Position numbers and translations under genes: made by a program
Notes under the pieces: model-generated
Databases searched by the model: none
Seen by the model: only the letters and a program-made list of their open reading frames with translations
Told to the model about the DNA's origin: nothing
Part shown: positions 22,100 through 34,000 of the stretch, piece by piece
Layout: each line of letters begins with the position of its first letter
Position numbering within the stretch: position 1 is the first letter of the stretch
Origin: Gymnopus androsaceus JB14
Lineage: Eukaryota > Basidiomycota > Agaricomycetes > Agaricales > Omphalotaceae
Reading direction: 5' to 3'
DNA: 45,224 nucleotides
NCBI GenBank assembly: GCA_009733575.1
Contig: ML769831.1
Coordinates: forward strand, 1-45,224

Positions 22100-23045
22100 T
22101 TCAGACACTTTCTACTCCAACAATGAGAATTTCCAATGCTCTTGACAAATCCGATATGCATCTTTAATGACCCTTTTGTGCTCAAAACTGGGAATGACTT
22201 GGTCATTCATTTTGTCCCCAACAAGGAAGCAAAAGTCCTCTCCATTACTGATACTGGTATTGGTACGGTCAAGGCTGATATGGTGAACAACCTTGGTACC
22301 ATCGCGAAATCTGGAACAAAGGTTGGCAGTTTTTCATTCTTTCGCTCATTTTCGTGGCAATTTTAGGGTTTCATGGAAGTCTTGAGCTCTGGTGCTGATA
22401 TCTCTGTGACTGGTCAATTTGGTGCCAGTTTCTACTCTGCCTACCTTGTCGCCAAGCATGTGCAGGTTATCTCCAAGCACAACAATGATAAGCAGTACAT
22501 CTGGGAGTCAGCTGCAGGCGGTACCTTCACCATCACTCAAGATACCGTCAACATTCCTCTGGCCGCAGTACCAAGGTCCGACTTTACCTCAAGGAAGACC
22601 AGCTCAAATACCTCAAGGAGAAGATCAAGGACATAGTGAAGAAGCACTCGGAATTCATCTTCTACTCAATCCAACTTGCCATCACCAAGGAGGTTGAGAA
22701 GGTAAACTTTCTTTGTAATGTTTAGTACGCGTCAAGCTAAATTTGCCCCTTTGTAGGAGGCAGAGGCAGTGGCCAATGCCAATGCCGAGGATAAGCTTAA
22801 GATTGAGGAGGTCGAGGATGAGGACAACAAGCCCAAGGACAAGAAGATGAAGAAGATCAAGGAGGTTGAGACCACCAATGAGGAGCTCAATGAGATGAAA
22901 CCCATCTGGACACATAACCCCAGTGACATCACCACTGAAGAATATGCCACATTCTACAAGAGCTTGACCAACAACTGGGAGGACCACCTTGCTGTGAAGC
23001 ACTTCCCTGTCAAAGGTCAACTCGAGTTCAAGGCTAGACAGGTTT
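22100..23045 (+). pseudogene. Captured Hsp90 fragment (N-terminal domain, charged linker, start of middle domain)
   Basis: The translation follows Hsp90: [51 protein letters not shown], an intron (22322-22366), [49 protein letters not shown], a frameshift near 22560, [34 protein letters not shown], an intron (about 22702-22756), an acidic linker, then [19 protein letters not shown] and [17 protein letters not shown]. Similarity stops at LEFKA (about 23037) inside an exon, marking the capture edge. The ATP-pocket motif DTGIG and the GQFG lid region are largely present, but frameshifts rule out function. Confidence 0.93.
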
Positions 23046-23177
23046 ATATGGATGTATAAGTAGAATTTATCATTGTATTGAATCAGCAAATCTGAATGTG
23101 CAATAATGCTGGCCCAGGCTACATACATGGCCCAGCCTAGAAGTAACATAATTCAATTAGTGTACTCACTTACATTG

Positions 23178-23530
23178 TTTGCATGAACAAGTGGTTAGTG
23201 TGCACCGTGAGCGTTTATTGACCAATTAGGTGCTGGAGTATCTCTGGAGCACAGGGTTCAATTCCTTGCAGCGACATTTTACTCCGGCTCTATTTTGGTC
23301 CGGTGAATGCTTCCGGTGTCTCCGTTGCGCTCATCTTTGTCAGCGTGTACCTTTGCCTCGGTGACTCATCATCCCAACGCTATGGGTGCTGGAAATACTG
23401 GTGCATGGGATATATCCCTTGGTCATGGTGGTGCTATGGATTTATCCCATAGCGCCATTCCAGAGGCATTGGCTCTTCTGTGGTTATATCCCTACTGAAG
23501 CATTTGCAAAGTAGGGATATAGCCCAGTGT
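23178..23530 (+). repeat. Second tRNA-derived SINE-like copy
   Basis: The head AGTGGTTAGTGTGCACC resembles a tRNA D arm (A box) and CAGGGTTCAATTCCTTG is a good T arm / B box about 65 bases later. The 3' part (GGATTTATCCC, ATATCCCTACTGAAGCATTTGC) resembles the copy at 15115-15480. It lies just after the Hsp90 capture edge, between it and the next gene. Confidence 0.45.
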
Positions 23531-23537
23531 CAAGTCT

Positions 23538-24717
23538 TCAGGATAACAGTTGCAGGTGCCCTTGCTTCTTGTCCATCTCTTTGTTTTCCTCCCCAGCTTG
23601 CCCAGACGGCTCATCGGTGTTGTCATCTGGTGCTTTAGAGATATTGTTGCCTTTCCTTTTCTTCCCCTTCCCCTTCCCCTTCCCCTTCATTTGACTTTTT
23701 GAAGTTTGCTCCTTCATCTTAGCCGAAGCCTTCTTCCTCTGCTGCTTGACTAGATTCAGGAGTGTTCGCCTCCTTTCCTTCACTGCGACAGAGATTTCCA
23801 AAACCCTGTTTGACTTTGCAACAGCAGTCAAATGCCCAGCATCATTAGGTTTGTTGCTGGCAACAGAGCCCTGGTCATTGGGTAGCGCTTGTTCATGTCC
23901 ATCAAGATGAAAGACGTTGTCCACTTCCTCCAGGAGGAGAGACTCGGGCTTCTCAAGGGTAGACAATGAATGCCCACTGACACTGGGTATAGGGCATGGC
24001 AAAGTTGGTGGGATGCTTGAGGACGGTAATCCCATCATGCGATAAGGACGAGCGGTTCCGGGTGTAGCGGTTGGTGAAGAGGAGCGAGCATGGGAAAAGG
24101 GAGTGGGATTGCAAATGGGATGCTGAGACGCAGAGTCCTCTTCGAAGAACTTGGGGTGGAACATTGTTTTGTGCTTTGGAATTTCTACCAAATCAGTCAG
24201 TTTCTGTTGAATGAATCTAATGAATAGATGTACTTGGCCCTTCCTGTGTTTCCGATTCTGCCAGTTTCATTTTGAGCATAGCCTGCAAGACTTTCTGGCC
24301 TTCCTCATCATCATCCTCACAGCCCATTATCTCCCCAAAGGCCTTTTCCAGCTCCAGCTGTGACACGGCTTTGAGGAAGTCAGACACAACCTTGGTGGAT
24401 GCGTGCTTCTCTCCATCCATGTAAGCCTTCAGAAGGTGCCAGCCTTCTTTGAGAATATCATCTTGCTTGATAGATTCTGAACTGCTAGTAGTAAAACCAG
24501 CTGGTGAAGGCGAGCAACTGGGTTCAGACACGGATCTGGCTGAAGAGGGTGAACGGTTGGGCTGAGGCGTGGGGTTCACCTGCTTCTGGCGACGGGGGAT
24601 AGTAATTGTGACGGAGTCGAGCTTTAGGGGTTTTCTGTTTTGAACCTTGGCTTTGGCACCATGGGTTTTTGCCTTATCGACCGCAGACACCATGGCCATT
24701 GCTCGAGTTTTTGCCAT
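23538..24717 (-). CDS. Element B gene of unknown function, near intact
   Basis: It starts at the ATG at 24715-24717 (MAKTRAMAMVSAVDKAKTHG) and has two exons, about 24717-24234 and 24203-23538. The joining intron would be only 30 bases (GTACAT…CAACAG) but keeps frame (…QEGP-K-LTDLVEIPK), so that junction is tentative. The protein has a basic Ser/Pro-rich start, a small helical segment (GWHLLKAYMDGEKHAST, LELEKAFGEIMG) with an acidic loop, and a C-terminal KGKGKGKGKKRKG tract like a nuclear localisation signal. A similar helical segment (HAWNLLHKYMTNKKPPSS) occurs in the divergent gene at 26.4 kb, so the two may share a domain. I do not recognise the family. Confidence 0.6.
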
Positions 24718-26380
24718 GACAGATGGTGTTGTTTCAAAAGTGAGATCTGAGTGAATCGTGAAGTTAGTGAGTGTAAATGCTTGAGTGAGATAAGGACCAT
24801 ACTGATTGTCCTATGACTGGTTCATATGCAAATCGAGCATCGAGCTTAGCCATTGTCCTTCTAAACAAGGCATTGCCACTTCCAATTGTCTCATTAGTTT
24901 AGGGTTGTTTTGGACCACAGTTCATTCTTTCCCAAAAGTGGACTTTGACTGGACAAATTTGGGCACAAACAATTGCTTTAGTTTAATCAAATTTCCTCAT
25001 TGTTACAAAATGCTACATATACTGGTACTACTGATAGATAGATTTTTTCATAAAATTCAAGATCATTATTATTATGGAACAGTGCGTTCTATCACTACTG
25101 CTAGTACTAATGGTTACTAATAATACCAGACGAGCTTTACAGAAACGAGTGGCGTGCGCATTAAAAGAATGGCGATGAAGATGAACGGTTGCGCATTTGT
25201 GAATGCTTATTGAGAATGGAATGGTGATGGTGATGGGAAGAACAATGCTTGGGGACTAGCGAGACAACCAACAGCAGTCAGCGGTGTAGTTGTCAATAAG
25301 CAGCTGAGTACGACTTACCTATGAGAAGGTGAATAGTGAGTTGAATGCGGCATTTTAGAAGAGCAGAGTACGAAAGAGATTGTGGAATGACTGCAATGAT
25401 ATTAGACTGTAAATCATTGCAATGAGAATTTAACGACATACCTTCAGACCAGTAAATTCCACCATTGTCAAAGCACGCACAATGCACATTGACACTCTAG
25501 CAGCATTGTCAGCAACAATGACAACGGCGGAGTACGACTGACAATACCTTACGGACAATGGACCAACTCAATGATGGACTGACTCAATGTGTAATTATGG
25601 GGGTGTTGACCAACGAGACGACCAAAGGCAGTCGACAGGGTGGAGGGGGAGATGACATTGCAGAAGTGTAAGATATGAAGTGACTACATTGATATCAGAA
25701 TGTAAAACAATGAGAATTCAATGACCACATACCTGAGACCAGTGAAGTCCACCAACAAAGCCCGCACAACGAGGAGTGGCAGTCTATTAGCATTGTCAGT
25801 AACGAGAACGACACGGCAGTATGACTACCAAACCTTTGGAACAATGAACAAACTTGATGATGAACGTGGAGGAGAAGATGGAAAAAGCTGTGCAGGAACC
25901 CGAGTGCCTGAGTTCTTCTGGCTGTAAAAAATTTCTATGACTCACCTTGGTCATGTACCCAAGGTGAGTCATAGAAATTTTTATGGCTGGAAGAACTCAG
26001 GCGCTCAAACACTGACAAATCATTTCTGCTCTACTTCCAAATGTTCATCATCCCAAAGGTAAGCTCAGTTGCATATTCTATATACCATACATTGTAGCAT
26101 ATATTGTAGCACTCTTCAATAATTGATTGAGCTTCCCTGAGTGTAAAAAAGACCCAAAAACGGTCAAAAAAGTAGTCAGAATGACTAAATAATGAAATGA
26201 ACCAAGAGATGAGGTCCAAAGCTCATAGGCATAGTTCTTCTCCATTTTTAAGTCTCCGAATCTCATAGCACCTGCGCTGATGCGTTCCTTCCTTAGGATG
26301 AGCAGTGGGCTGGTCACTGAAGCAGGTTGATTTGTGCATGTACACAATACTTCCACATCCCACATCTACTAATTAACTCA
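24718..26380. other. Divergent intergenic region of element B with a degenerate direct repeat
   Basis: It lies between the divergent genes at 24717 and about 26383 and should hold both promoters. Two diverged direct copies occur at about 25380-25560 and 25670-25830 (GATAT(T/C)AGA…GTAAA, then CATACCT(T/G)…AGACCAGT). On the minus strand both carry a GTATGT just before this segment, so they may be decayed exon copies. The rest is unassigned. Confidence 0.4.
25902..26007. repeat. Near-perfect hairpin, 49-base arms with an 8-base loop
   Basis: The left arm 25902-25950 and the right arm 25959-26007 are reverse complements with only a few mismatches. The inner 24 bases (AAATTTCTATGACTCACCTT…) are perfect and the loop is TCATGTAC. 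A miniature foldback insertion or a template-switch palindrome are both possible. Confidence 0.85.
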
Positions 26381-26382
26381 GT

Positions 26383-29300
26383 ACTACAGGCCGCAAGACT
26401 CATGTTAGATCAGGCGGAGGAGGATGATATCCTTGACTTTGAGCATTCCTCTGATGAAGACTCTGAGGAGCGACTTCGGCAACAGGCAGAATCGGTCCCT
26501 CTCCACCCAAAAGATTGATTGCCTCGATGAGGTAATCACATGTTGGTTGGCCTTTGAGACCGAAAAATTGCTTCAACAATACCCCACTCCAGCCCTGCCT
26601 TCAACAAGCACTGACTCCCGCGACTCCCCTGCACCCATTTCAACCTCCAATGTACCTCCACCCTCCATTCCACAAGTAGTCGTCAACTTCATGGTTGATA
26701 AAATCGCTTCCGACTTGCCTCCCTCAACTTCTCCTGCTGCTCATGCATGGAATCTTCTGCACAAGTATATGACCAACAAGAAACCACCCTCCAGCGATGA
26801 AGTCAAAATGTCCTTGGACAAACTTCAAGTTGGTGAGGAGTGGCATGCCATGAGGATTCGTATCATGCAAGTCAAGCCAGACAACACTGAAGCGGCGTGG
26901 ACGTTATTGGCAGATCTAGAGAAAATGAAGCCAGTGGTGCAGGTAGATGCAGAGCAGGAGCAGGAGGTTGATGCGGAGGTCAACAGTTCTCTGAAACCCT
27001 TCTTAATAGACAATGAATACAATCTGTCCTCTAAAGAACAAGAAGAACATGATGGATTGACCGCTCTTGTAGCTCATGCTGCTATGTTGGAAGAATGTGA
27101 AGTATTTTATGTTCGCTGTCAGGTAAGGAATTAATGCTTTGGTTTGTCCTTTGTTATAATGAAATTCTTACTAGCAAGGGACAGAGTCTGACATTGTACA
27201 GTGTATCCAGCGTGACTGCCGCAACGGAAGGGCTCCCCCAGGTCTTCAAGGCGCCTTTCCTTTGATGCTTCCGGGAGGCCTACATTTGAATGACTTCCAT
27301 GCTATAGATGCATACCTGAGCATTGTCCTACTTTTGAACCATCTATGGTTTCAAATATCCTCACAAGCCAATCATTTCACACCCGTCCAATACTGTCATG
27401 CTTCTCCCTTCAAAGGATGCACACTTGCTGATGCCCATACATCATTGTGTCGTGGATGCATCTCAGCTCACTGAACAGAGGCGACTTTGAAATGTTCCGC
27501 AACCACGAACTTGGATTTTGGCCAAGAATGGACAGTACTGGGGTGACATTGGTGTAGTTTTGGACACCAAATACACTAATGGTCTGGACTTTGACTGAAA
27601 TAATCAGATACTTGTGGGATTCCCGCCTCGACTGGCTCCTACAGAGCAACCCCATAAGAAACCCAAAGTATTGCACTTGCAGTCTGAAGAGGTATTGTCA
27701 CAACACGCATTGACAATAGTATTGGCTTTGCCAGTCAATGGAAAGCATCGAGCTGCACAGCCTCGTAGGGCAAAGGTGTATCAGGGCTCTGAGTCCATTC
27801 TTTCATTCACTGTCCGTAATTCCATACCATGTTCAAAGATCCAATGTTATCAATGTGAATGTCTGAGGACATGCAATCACTTATCCAAGGTCTATACAAT
27901 GAGTGGTCAAACTGTCACTGACAGCAGTATTGCATTGGTTGTTCTCAATCATGTCAATGTGCAGGAGGCCACTACTATTCTTGCCAAGGATCTTAGTCAG
28001 TGGCTGAAATGTCTACCTGACTTGATCAGTAGTTGATGGCCTTTGCCCAGCTCCTGGTTCTTTGATCATGGTGAAAGAGTACAACTGGCTCTTCACTATA
28101 GGCCTTTTACTCGAGATGCAGAGATTGACGGTATGGTTACGATTAGTTCTGAAGGCTGGATAGAGTGCATTCATGCTACAGGGTGCAATGTTGCCTTTAT
28201 CAACCAGGCCAATGCTCCGAGTCTTGATGACAATCTTACTACTTTGGGAGTGCGGTTTATACTGTTTCAGTTTTTAGTCAAGGTCATGCAAGTGGGGTTG
28301 AGAGTCAAAGTTTGACAAGACTCAGGCGTTGCTCGTGAAGGGCTAGTAGTTGAGGTTGGCGATGTTATTGCTGTCAAGTTCGATGGCAGTGATGATCTTA
28401 TGTATTTGTTTCATGCCAACTGCCTCAAGAATCTTTCCTTAATGCCCAAAGTGCATCTCACTCATGAACCATCCCTTCCTTGCAATGCAATGCTGACCAT
28501 GAACCAGTCCGGTACTAGCAACTCCCTTATTAATACATCAACAGGATGTATGCGTTGGGCCAATATGGAAATCAAAGTCATTGGCATTGAGAATGACAAC
28601 AACATTGCTCAGATGCACAACAGTGCTCTTGGACAAGTGATAGATGTTTTCAAAAACTCATCAATGAAAAGTGGCATTGGTATACTTGTCCATTTTGATG
28701 CCCCTTCCACATCTCCGGATACTTTATTTGACTTTGATTGTATTTGTTGATGCAATAATTGTTTCCTGGCTTATGAACTTGATGCCAGCTCATACTTTCA
28801 ATTGCTGCCAGGTTACACTCCAACACATTCATTAGGAGAAATTTATCATGATTATGGATGGTCAAAGGGAATAATGCAGCTGGAGCATGAGCAAGTGAGT
28901 GCTGCATGGAAAAGACTGGATGATGAGGAAAGGCAAGAGGCTGCTGCTCATGAGCAACAGGCAATTGTGATTCATGACAATCAACTTCAAGATACCACGT
29001 TCACTCAAGGAGGTGCCCCACTTACACTGAGAGCTGCGACCCTGACACCGTTGACAAATTGGATTGACGATCCCGAAATCACAAAGGGATTGCCTCGGGG
29101 GAAGGTCATGGTAGCTTTGCGGGATATCAGCGATGATGTTGAAATCGTAATCTCTGCAGAGGAGGACGGCTCCAACAAAGCAGTCTACTGGGTAAAACCT
29201 AAGGGCAAAGCCCCCATTGGAACCATCATCACTGCCCAACATCTCAACCCCTTCATATGTGGTCATACAGCAGACAAATCTTACAGCCCCAAGTTGTTCT

Positions 29301-29620
29301 TAATTTGCAGTGGCAAACATGCTGGACAACTGGGACATGCTATCATTTGGGGCATAGATGATAATATCATCCTGAAACCTGTCCAACATGAAGCTCAGAT
29401 GATGGGAAAGAAGTACAAAGTCACACGCTTTGTGGAGAAACCAGTCAATGGACCCCTCTTACATGTATTGGAGCTGATCTGTGCCCATGTACCCATGATG
29501 CCGGACGAGGAGAAGGCTGCTAAGACTGCAAGCCCTATCAGGCAACTACAGCACATTGTCAAGAAACAGCTTCTGGGAATGACACTCACAGATGAGGAGA
29601 AGGTCCTTGTAGGCGAATAG
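26383..29620 (+). pseudogene. Element B KOW/Spt5-like gene, degraded
   Basis: It begins with an acidic start (EEDDILDFEHSSDEDSEERL), a frameshift near 26510, then LAFETEKLLQQYPTPALPST, FMVDKIASDL and HAWNLLHKYM. Farther on KNGQYWGDIGVVLDTKYTNG and LVGFPPRLAPTEQPHKKPK look like a KOW unit of an Spt5-type protein, followed by other beta-rich units (WFFDHGERVQL, VGDVIAVKFDG, MEIKVIGIENDN) and by FLICSGKHAGQLGHAIIWGI in the last open frame (28802-29620). Spt5-like KOW proteins act with RNA polymerase II elongation. Here the role for the element is unknown. Many stops separate the open segments, so this copy is a pseudogene or heavily spliced. The family call is tentative. Confidence 0.5.
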
Positions 29621-30247
29621 ACTTTGTATGTGTATTTCTTGGGACATGTATTTCTTGGACCTCTGTATTGCTACGTGATTTATGGTTTATGATTAACTTA
29701 ATTGTTTGTATATAGAAATCTGTATATAGAAATATATAGGTGGAGCATAGATACAGCTTTGACTGCCTAATTGAAATGTATTGTAACATAATATATAGTC
29801 CATATCAAGTGCTTTGACTTGCAATGATTGTGTGAATTGTCCGCAATGATGTAAAACTATGAGATGGAATGGGTGAACAATGGGTATTTACTGACCTAAT
29901 TATAAGTGGCTTTTTGTGCGTGCTTGTCATTTCTCCCTCTCTTGATCTATCACCAACATGCCTGCTCAACATGAAGCAAAGATCAGGCTGCATAATCAAG
30001 TACATTCTTATGTCTGAGCTGAATACCAGTTTAATGAAGAATTCATAGAGTGAACATCCTTATTCTAATGAGTCAAGAGGGAAGCGAAGTGGTAATCAGA
30101 ATGAAATTGTGAGTGCTATCTTGCTCACTATAAATGAACTCGTTAAATAGAATATAGAACCTGAATATCACCTCAATCATACCTCTCCCAGTTCTGGAAA
30201 GAGATCCATACTTTGACATATACTATTACAAACTGGCACCCACAGAC
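29621..30247 (+). promoter_or_regulatory. 5' region of the small accessory ORF, repeated at 5633
   Basis: AT-rich leader. The part from 29914 on is shared with 5633-6022. It contains ATGCCTGCTCAACATGAAGC (about 29958), possibly a short first exon, and the sequence ACTATAAATGAACTC (about 30127), which could serve as a TATA-like box. Function is inferred only from conservation between the two copies. Confidence 0.4.
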
Positions 30248-30679
30248 GTGAGTGCTCTTCCGTCTCAAGACTTTCACCTTGGATTGAGTTGCATCAATTT
30301 GGAGACCTTATCATGCTACACAAAAGAGTTGTTGCAACTCTCTACTTTTCGAGATCCTGAAGTCACCTCGTGCATTCTTCAGCACATGGACTTGCAGCTC
30401 AAGGCTCTCACTAAGCTGCCCCAATCCGATGACATACCTGAATATCATTTTGTTGATCCTAATCAATCCTGTGACTGTGCCAGCCTAACCAAGTGGCTCC
30501 GCAAACACAATCCCCATGGTCTTCACACAATTCAGCTGCAAACACTCTCTAAGCTTTGTTGCACCATTGATGATTTATGGCCCGTAGATGTCCCAGCGCT
30601 CTTGGAGCTTTTTGGCAAGTATGATCTTATGCCTTGGGTGGCTGATGTAGAAGGCGGACAGAGGCAACAGGAATATTGA
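30248..30679 (+). CDS. Small accessory ORF of element B, unknown function (143 residues)
   Basis: The ORF begins at 30248 with GTGAGTGCTC, so the true start is probably in a spliced upstream exon or at a mutated ATG. The relic copy at about 5954 has ATGAGCACTC here, which supports an original ATG lost by mutation. The protein starts SALPSQDFHLGLSC and is Leu/Cys/Asp-rich with no transmembrane segment or known domain. It is uninterrupted and lies just upstream of the transposase in the same direction. Confidence 0.5.
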   Translation: MSALPSQDFHLGLSCINLETLSCYTKELLQLSTFRDPEVTSCILQHMDLQLKALTKLPQSDDIPEYHFVDPNQSCDCASLTKWLRKHNPHGLHTIQLQTLSKLCCTIDDLWPVDVPALLELFGKYDLMPWVADVEGGQRQQEY

Positions 30680-31079
30680 TGTAAACTAGTTGAGCAGAAG
30701 GAAGGATGTCATTTCATATTCACAGAGCTATTTGGAATGGACCCTTAGGATTGCTACTGTAATACAGAGATGCATAGTACCTCAAAGTTACTAATTACTA
30801 TCAATGTACAATTCAATTATTGAAAGATACCTAGCAGTTTTTGTACAATTGTGGCATATTATCAATCTATCTGTGGAAACAATGAAGCTGTTGCAGTCTT
30901 TAGGCAGTGCTATCAATTGACCTGTCCATTGTCCCAAAGTTTCAAAGGAACAGTTGTCCGCAATGACGTTAAACTAGAGCAGCAATTAACCAGCACCACC
31001 ATGTCTGTTTGTCCCTGCCTGAAGAAATCCCAGAGGGCACTTCCAACACCAACTGTGGATTCCTATTGATTAACGCCAG

Positions 31080-34000
31080 TCGCAACTTCAGCTACCGGAA
31101 ATGCTCGCCGCCAAAAATAAGGAGCATTAGTGTTATTGCCCAATGGTGTCACACTCACTCAGAATCCAGCCCCTCCTCAACTTCCAGGCCAAGTTGGACT
31201 TCATGGTGATCGCCCAGTCAATCTAGAGGACTTTGCATCTGCCACTGAGGAAAGCAAAAGACCAGTCATGCCTCTGGAGGGTGGATTTTTTGATGCCACA
31301 GAGTTACTTTCTCCTTCCAAACATCGCCCAAAATGTCTCTGGCAATGGGAACGCTGGACAATGGAGATCCTACCATTATCTGTTCCAGCATATCTTGAGC
31401 TTCAATGTAGCACAGAGTTTCTGCAGAAGGAAGCAGTGGTCAATGTACAGGGGCAGTCCTGCCAGTGCTGTCTCAGTCCTTGCAAGCTTACAGTGTGGGT
31501 GATACGGTTTTCAAGTACGTCCATTGTTCAATCTGGTATGATGATAATTAAGTATTCTATGTTACAGGGATTGAGCAGATCGAACTCTGGGCTTCAGATT
31601 GCTCAAAAGCTGCAGTTCAACTTATTCATAGCGGCCTTTTCCCTTGTTCACCAATCTATCCCACTCTCGCAGTTGACGTCCATGTTTTGGACTTTGTGCG
31701 ATGACTCTTCCTCCGCATTGCACCAAATTACACCACCTGGTGTAGTGCAGCCACTGATTTTCTTGCTGCTCAGGGATATCATCTCCCGGGTGACAATCCT
31801 CTGAGACGATGTTTTGCCAACTCACTTCACTGGTTCATGTTGCTCACTGATATGACTAAAGCTCGGATGAATACCATCCTCCAGCATGCTCGTGAGGACA
31901 TCATACCAGAAACTTCCAATACTCCAATTTGCTTAAGCCCTCGCACTCACTGTGGCAATGCATGGCCATCATCAACTGAGGGAGAATGAGATGAATCCAG
32001 GGATAAATCCAGGAGACACGGGATAACTATCAAAGAGGTTAGTGATGAAGAGGTGGAAGAGAGAGAGTCCCGAAAGCGTGGCATAGAATCTGACAACAAA
32101 TGGGACCCATTGACATTGTCTTCACCATGCCCACAGTGTGGTAGATGGAGCACACGAGAAGCGTCGGATGAAGATCCCATTGAAGATGTGGGTGAGCGAG
32201 AGTCATATACACCCCTGTCTCAACCAACAGAATACCTCCAGTCCCGTTGTCCTGCATGTTTTGGCAGAAAATGGTGAGCTTCATCCTAATTTTGTTCATT
32301 AGTGGCTAAACTGAGATTTTTCGCAGTGAAGACGTCCTTGTCCAGGTTGATGCATGCTATACTCAGAAGCATAGCTCTAAAGCTGGACGTGATCCTCCTC
32401 AAATTCATCTGAACACTTTCTTCATTCCCAAGGCTGAAGTCCAAGCCTGGAAGCAACTTGTAGACTCAGTCCGCCTGCGAAAGCAGCTGACTAAACCTCC
32501 TCACAAATGACAGAAGGTGAATGAGGACAGTGACAAAACCAACCACTTTGAGAAGGGTCTACAGGTTCCAAAATCAGTCTTGGATGGATGCCTTGCCAGC
32601 TTCACAGCAGCAGATGATGCTTGCATAAAGGGTAGCACTCAGTTCTTTGATGTTACAGCAAACATGACATTGCTCTGTCGTCATGACCATGCTCTGTTCA
32701 CTGTGAACATAAACATGGCTGGAGAAGGTCAGCACTTTGTCCTAGCAACTCTGGCGAAACTATTTGAGCACCTGCCACCAACTGTTGGAGTTCACTTTCT
32801 GTACAATATTGGGTGCCAACTCCATTGAAGCTGCAAGAAATGGGGGTTCTTGAAGCCATACCACACATGCCTGTCATTTGCCGTGTCTATCCTATACTTA
32901 AAATGAAGACGGGGCGCTAAGAATTGAAAGTCCGCCAAATTTACATAATCATTGGTCAGCTCTTCAAGCGCCAAGGCTAGCGGAGCATCAACGGTTGTAT
33001 TTCCATTGGTGCCGCAGGCATAAGCTCTGCGCAGCGGGCCCGCGGCAGCCTGGGGGCCTGGGGGGAACCCCCAGTGCTCCACGCAGTAATCTGAACTTCA
33101 GATTTAAACTGTAGTTTTATAGAAATACTATGGGTGCTGTCCTGAGCAAACTTCACTGGCATGTGCAGATTTACCTGTAGTTTTATGAAAGTACTATGGG
33201 TGGTGCCTTGAGCAAAATACTGGATTAAAATCTCTACTTCAGACATCCACTGACTCTGATTCTGACAGACAGTTCAGCAACAGTTCAGAGAAGTTTGTGT
33301 CAAATTTTTGGTTGAAACTAATTCAAGAAAAGTAAAAGAGTAATTGCTGTTTTCATAAAAGTTTGCTGCCTTCAACATTTCACTCTCATGGACTTTTTTT
33401 TCATGCTCTGAGCTTTTTGGTCATATCTCAGTAAATACTGTAGTTATTACCTTTTAATATAGTGCATTGTAGTTGTCAAGCCTGAGGTGCAACACTAAAA
33501 TCATTGAAGATCTGAGCATGTTTATTTTTTGCAGTAAATTGCAGTACTGTTCAGAGATTCCAGTCATTGCAGCAGAATAAATTTATTTGAAAGCATTCTG
33601 AGTAGTAGAATACATTGGATAGACTATATTACAGATGCCAATGTACTTTAAAATGGTGTAAAATGCCATTCTGTTCACAGTTGGTGTGTTGAATTCTTGC
33701 ATGCTCTTGCTTGATAGCAACTTCCATGACAAAAGGCAAACCACTACTAGAACAGCTTTGTTGGATGGTCTTGCATCTGTAATATAGTCCATCCAATGTA
33801 TTCCACTACTCAGAATGCTTCCAAATAAATTTATTATGCTGCAACAACTGGAATCTTCAAATGGTATTGCAATTTACTAGAATTTACTGCAAAAAATTTA
33901 CAGTCTTGGATCTTCAATGTTTTTAGTGTTGCACCTCAGGCTTGACTAGATGACTAAAATGAATTATATTAGAAGGTAATAGCTACAGTATTTACTGAGA

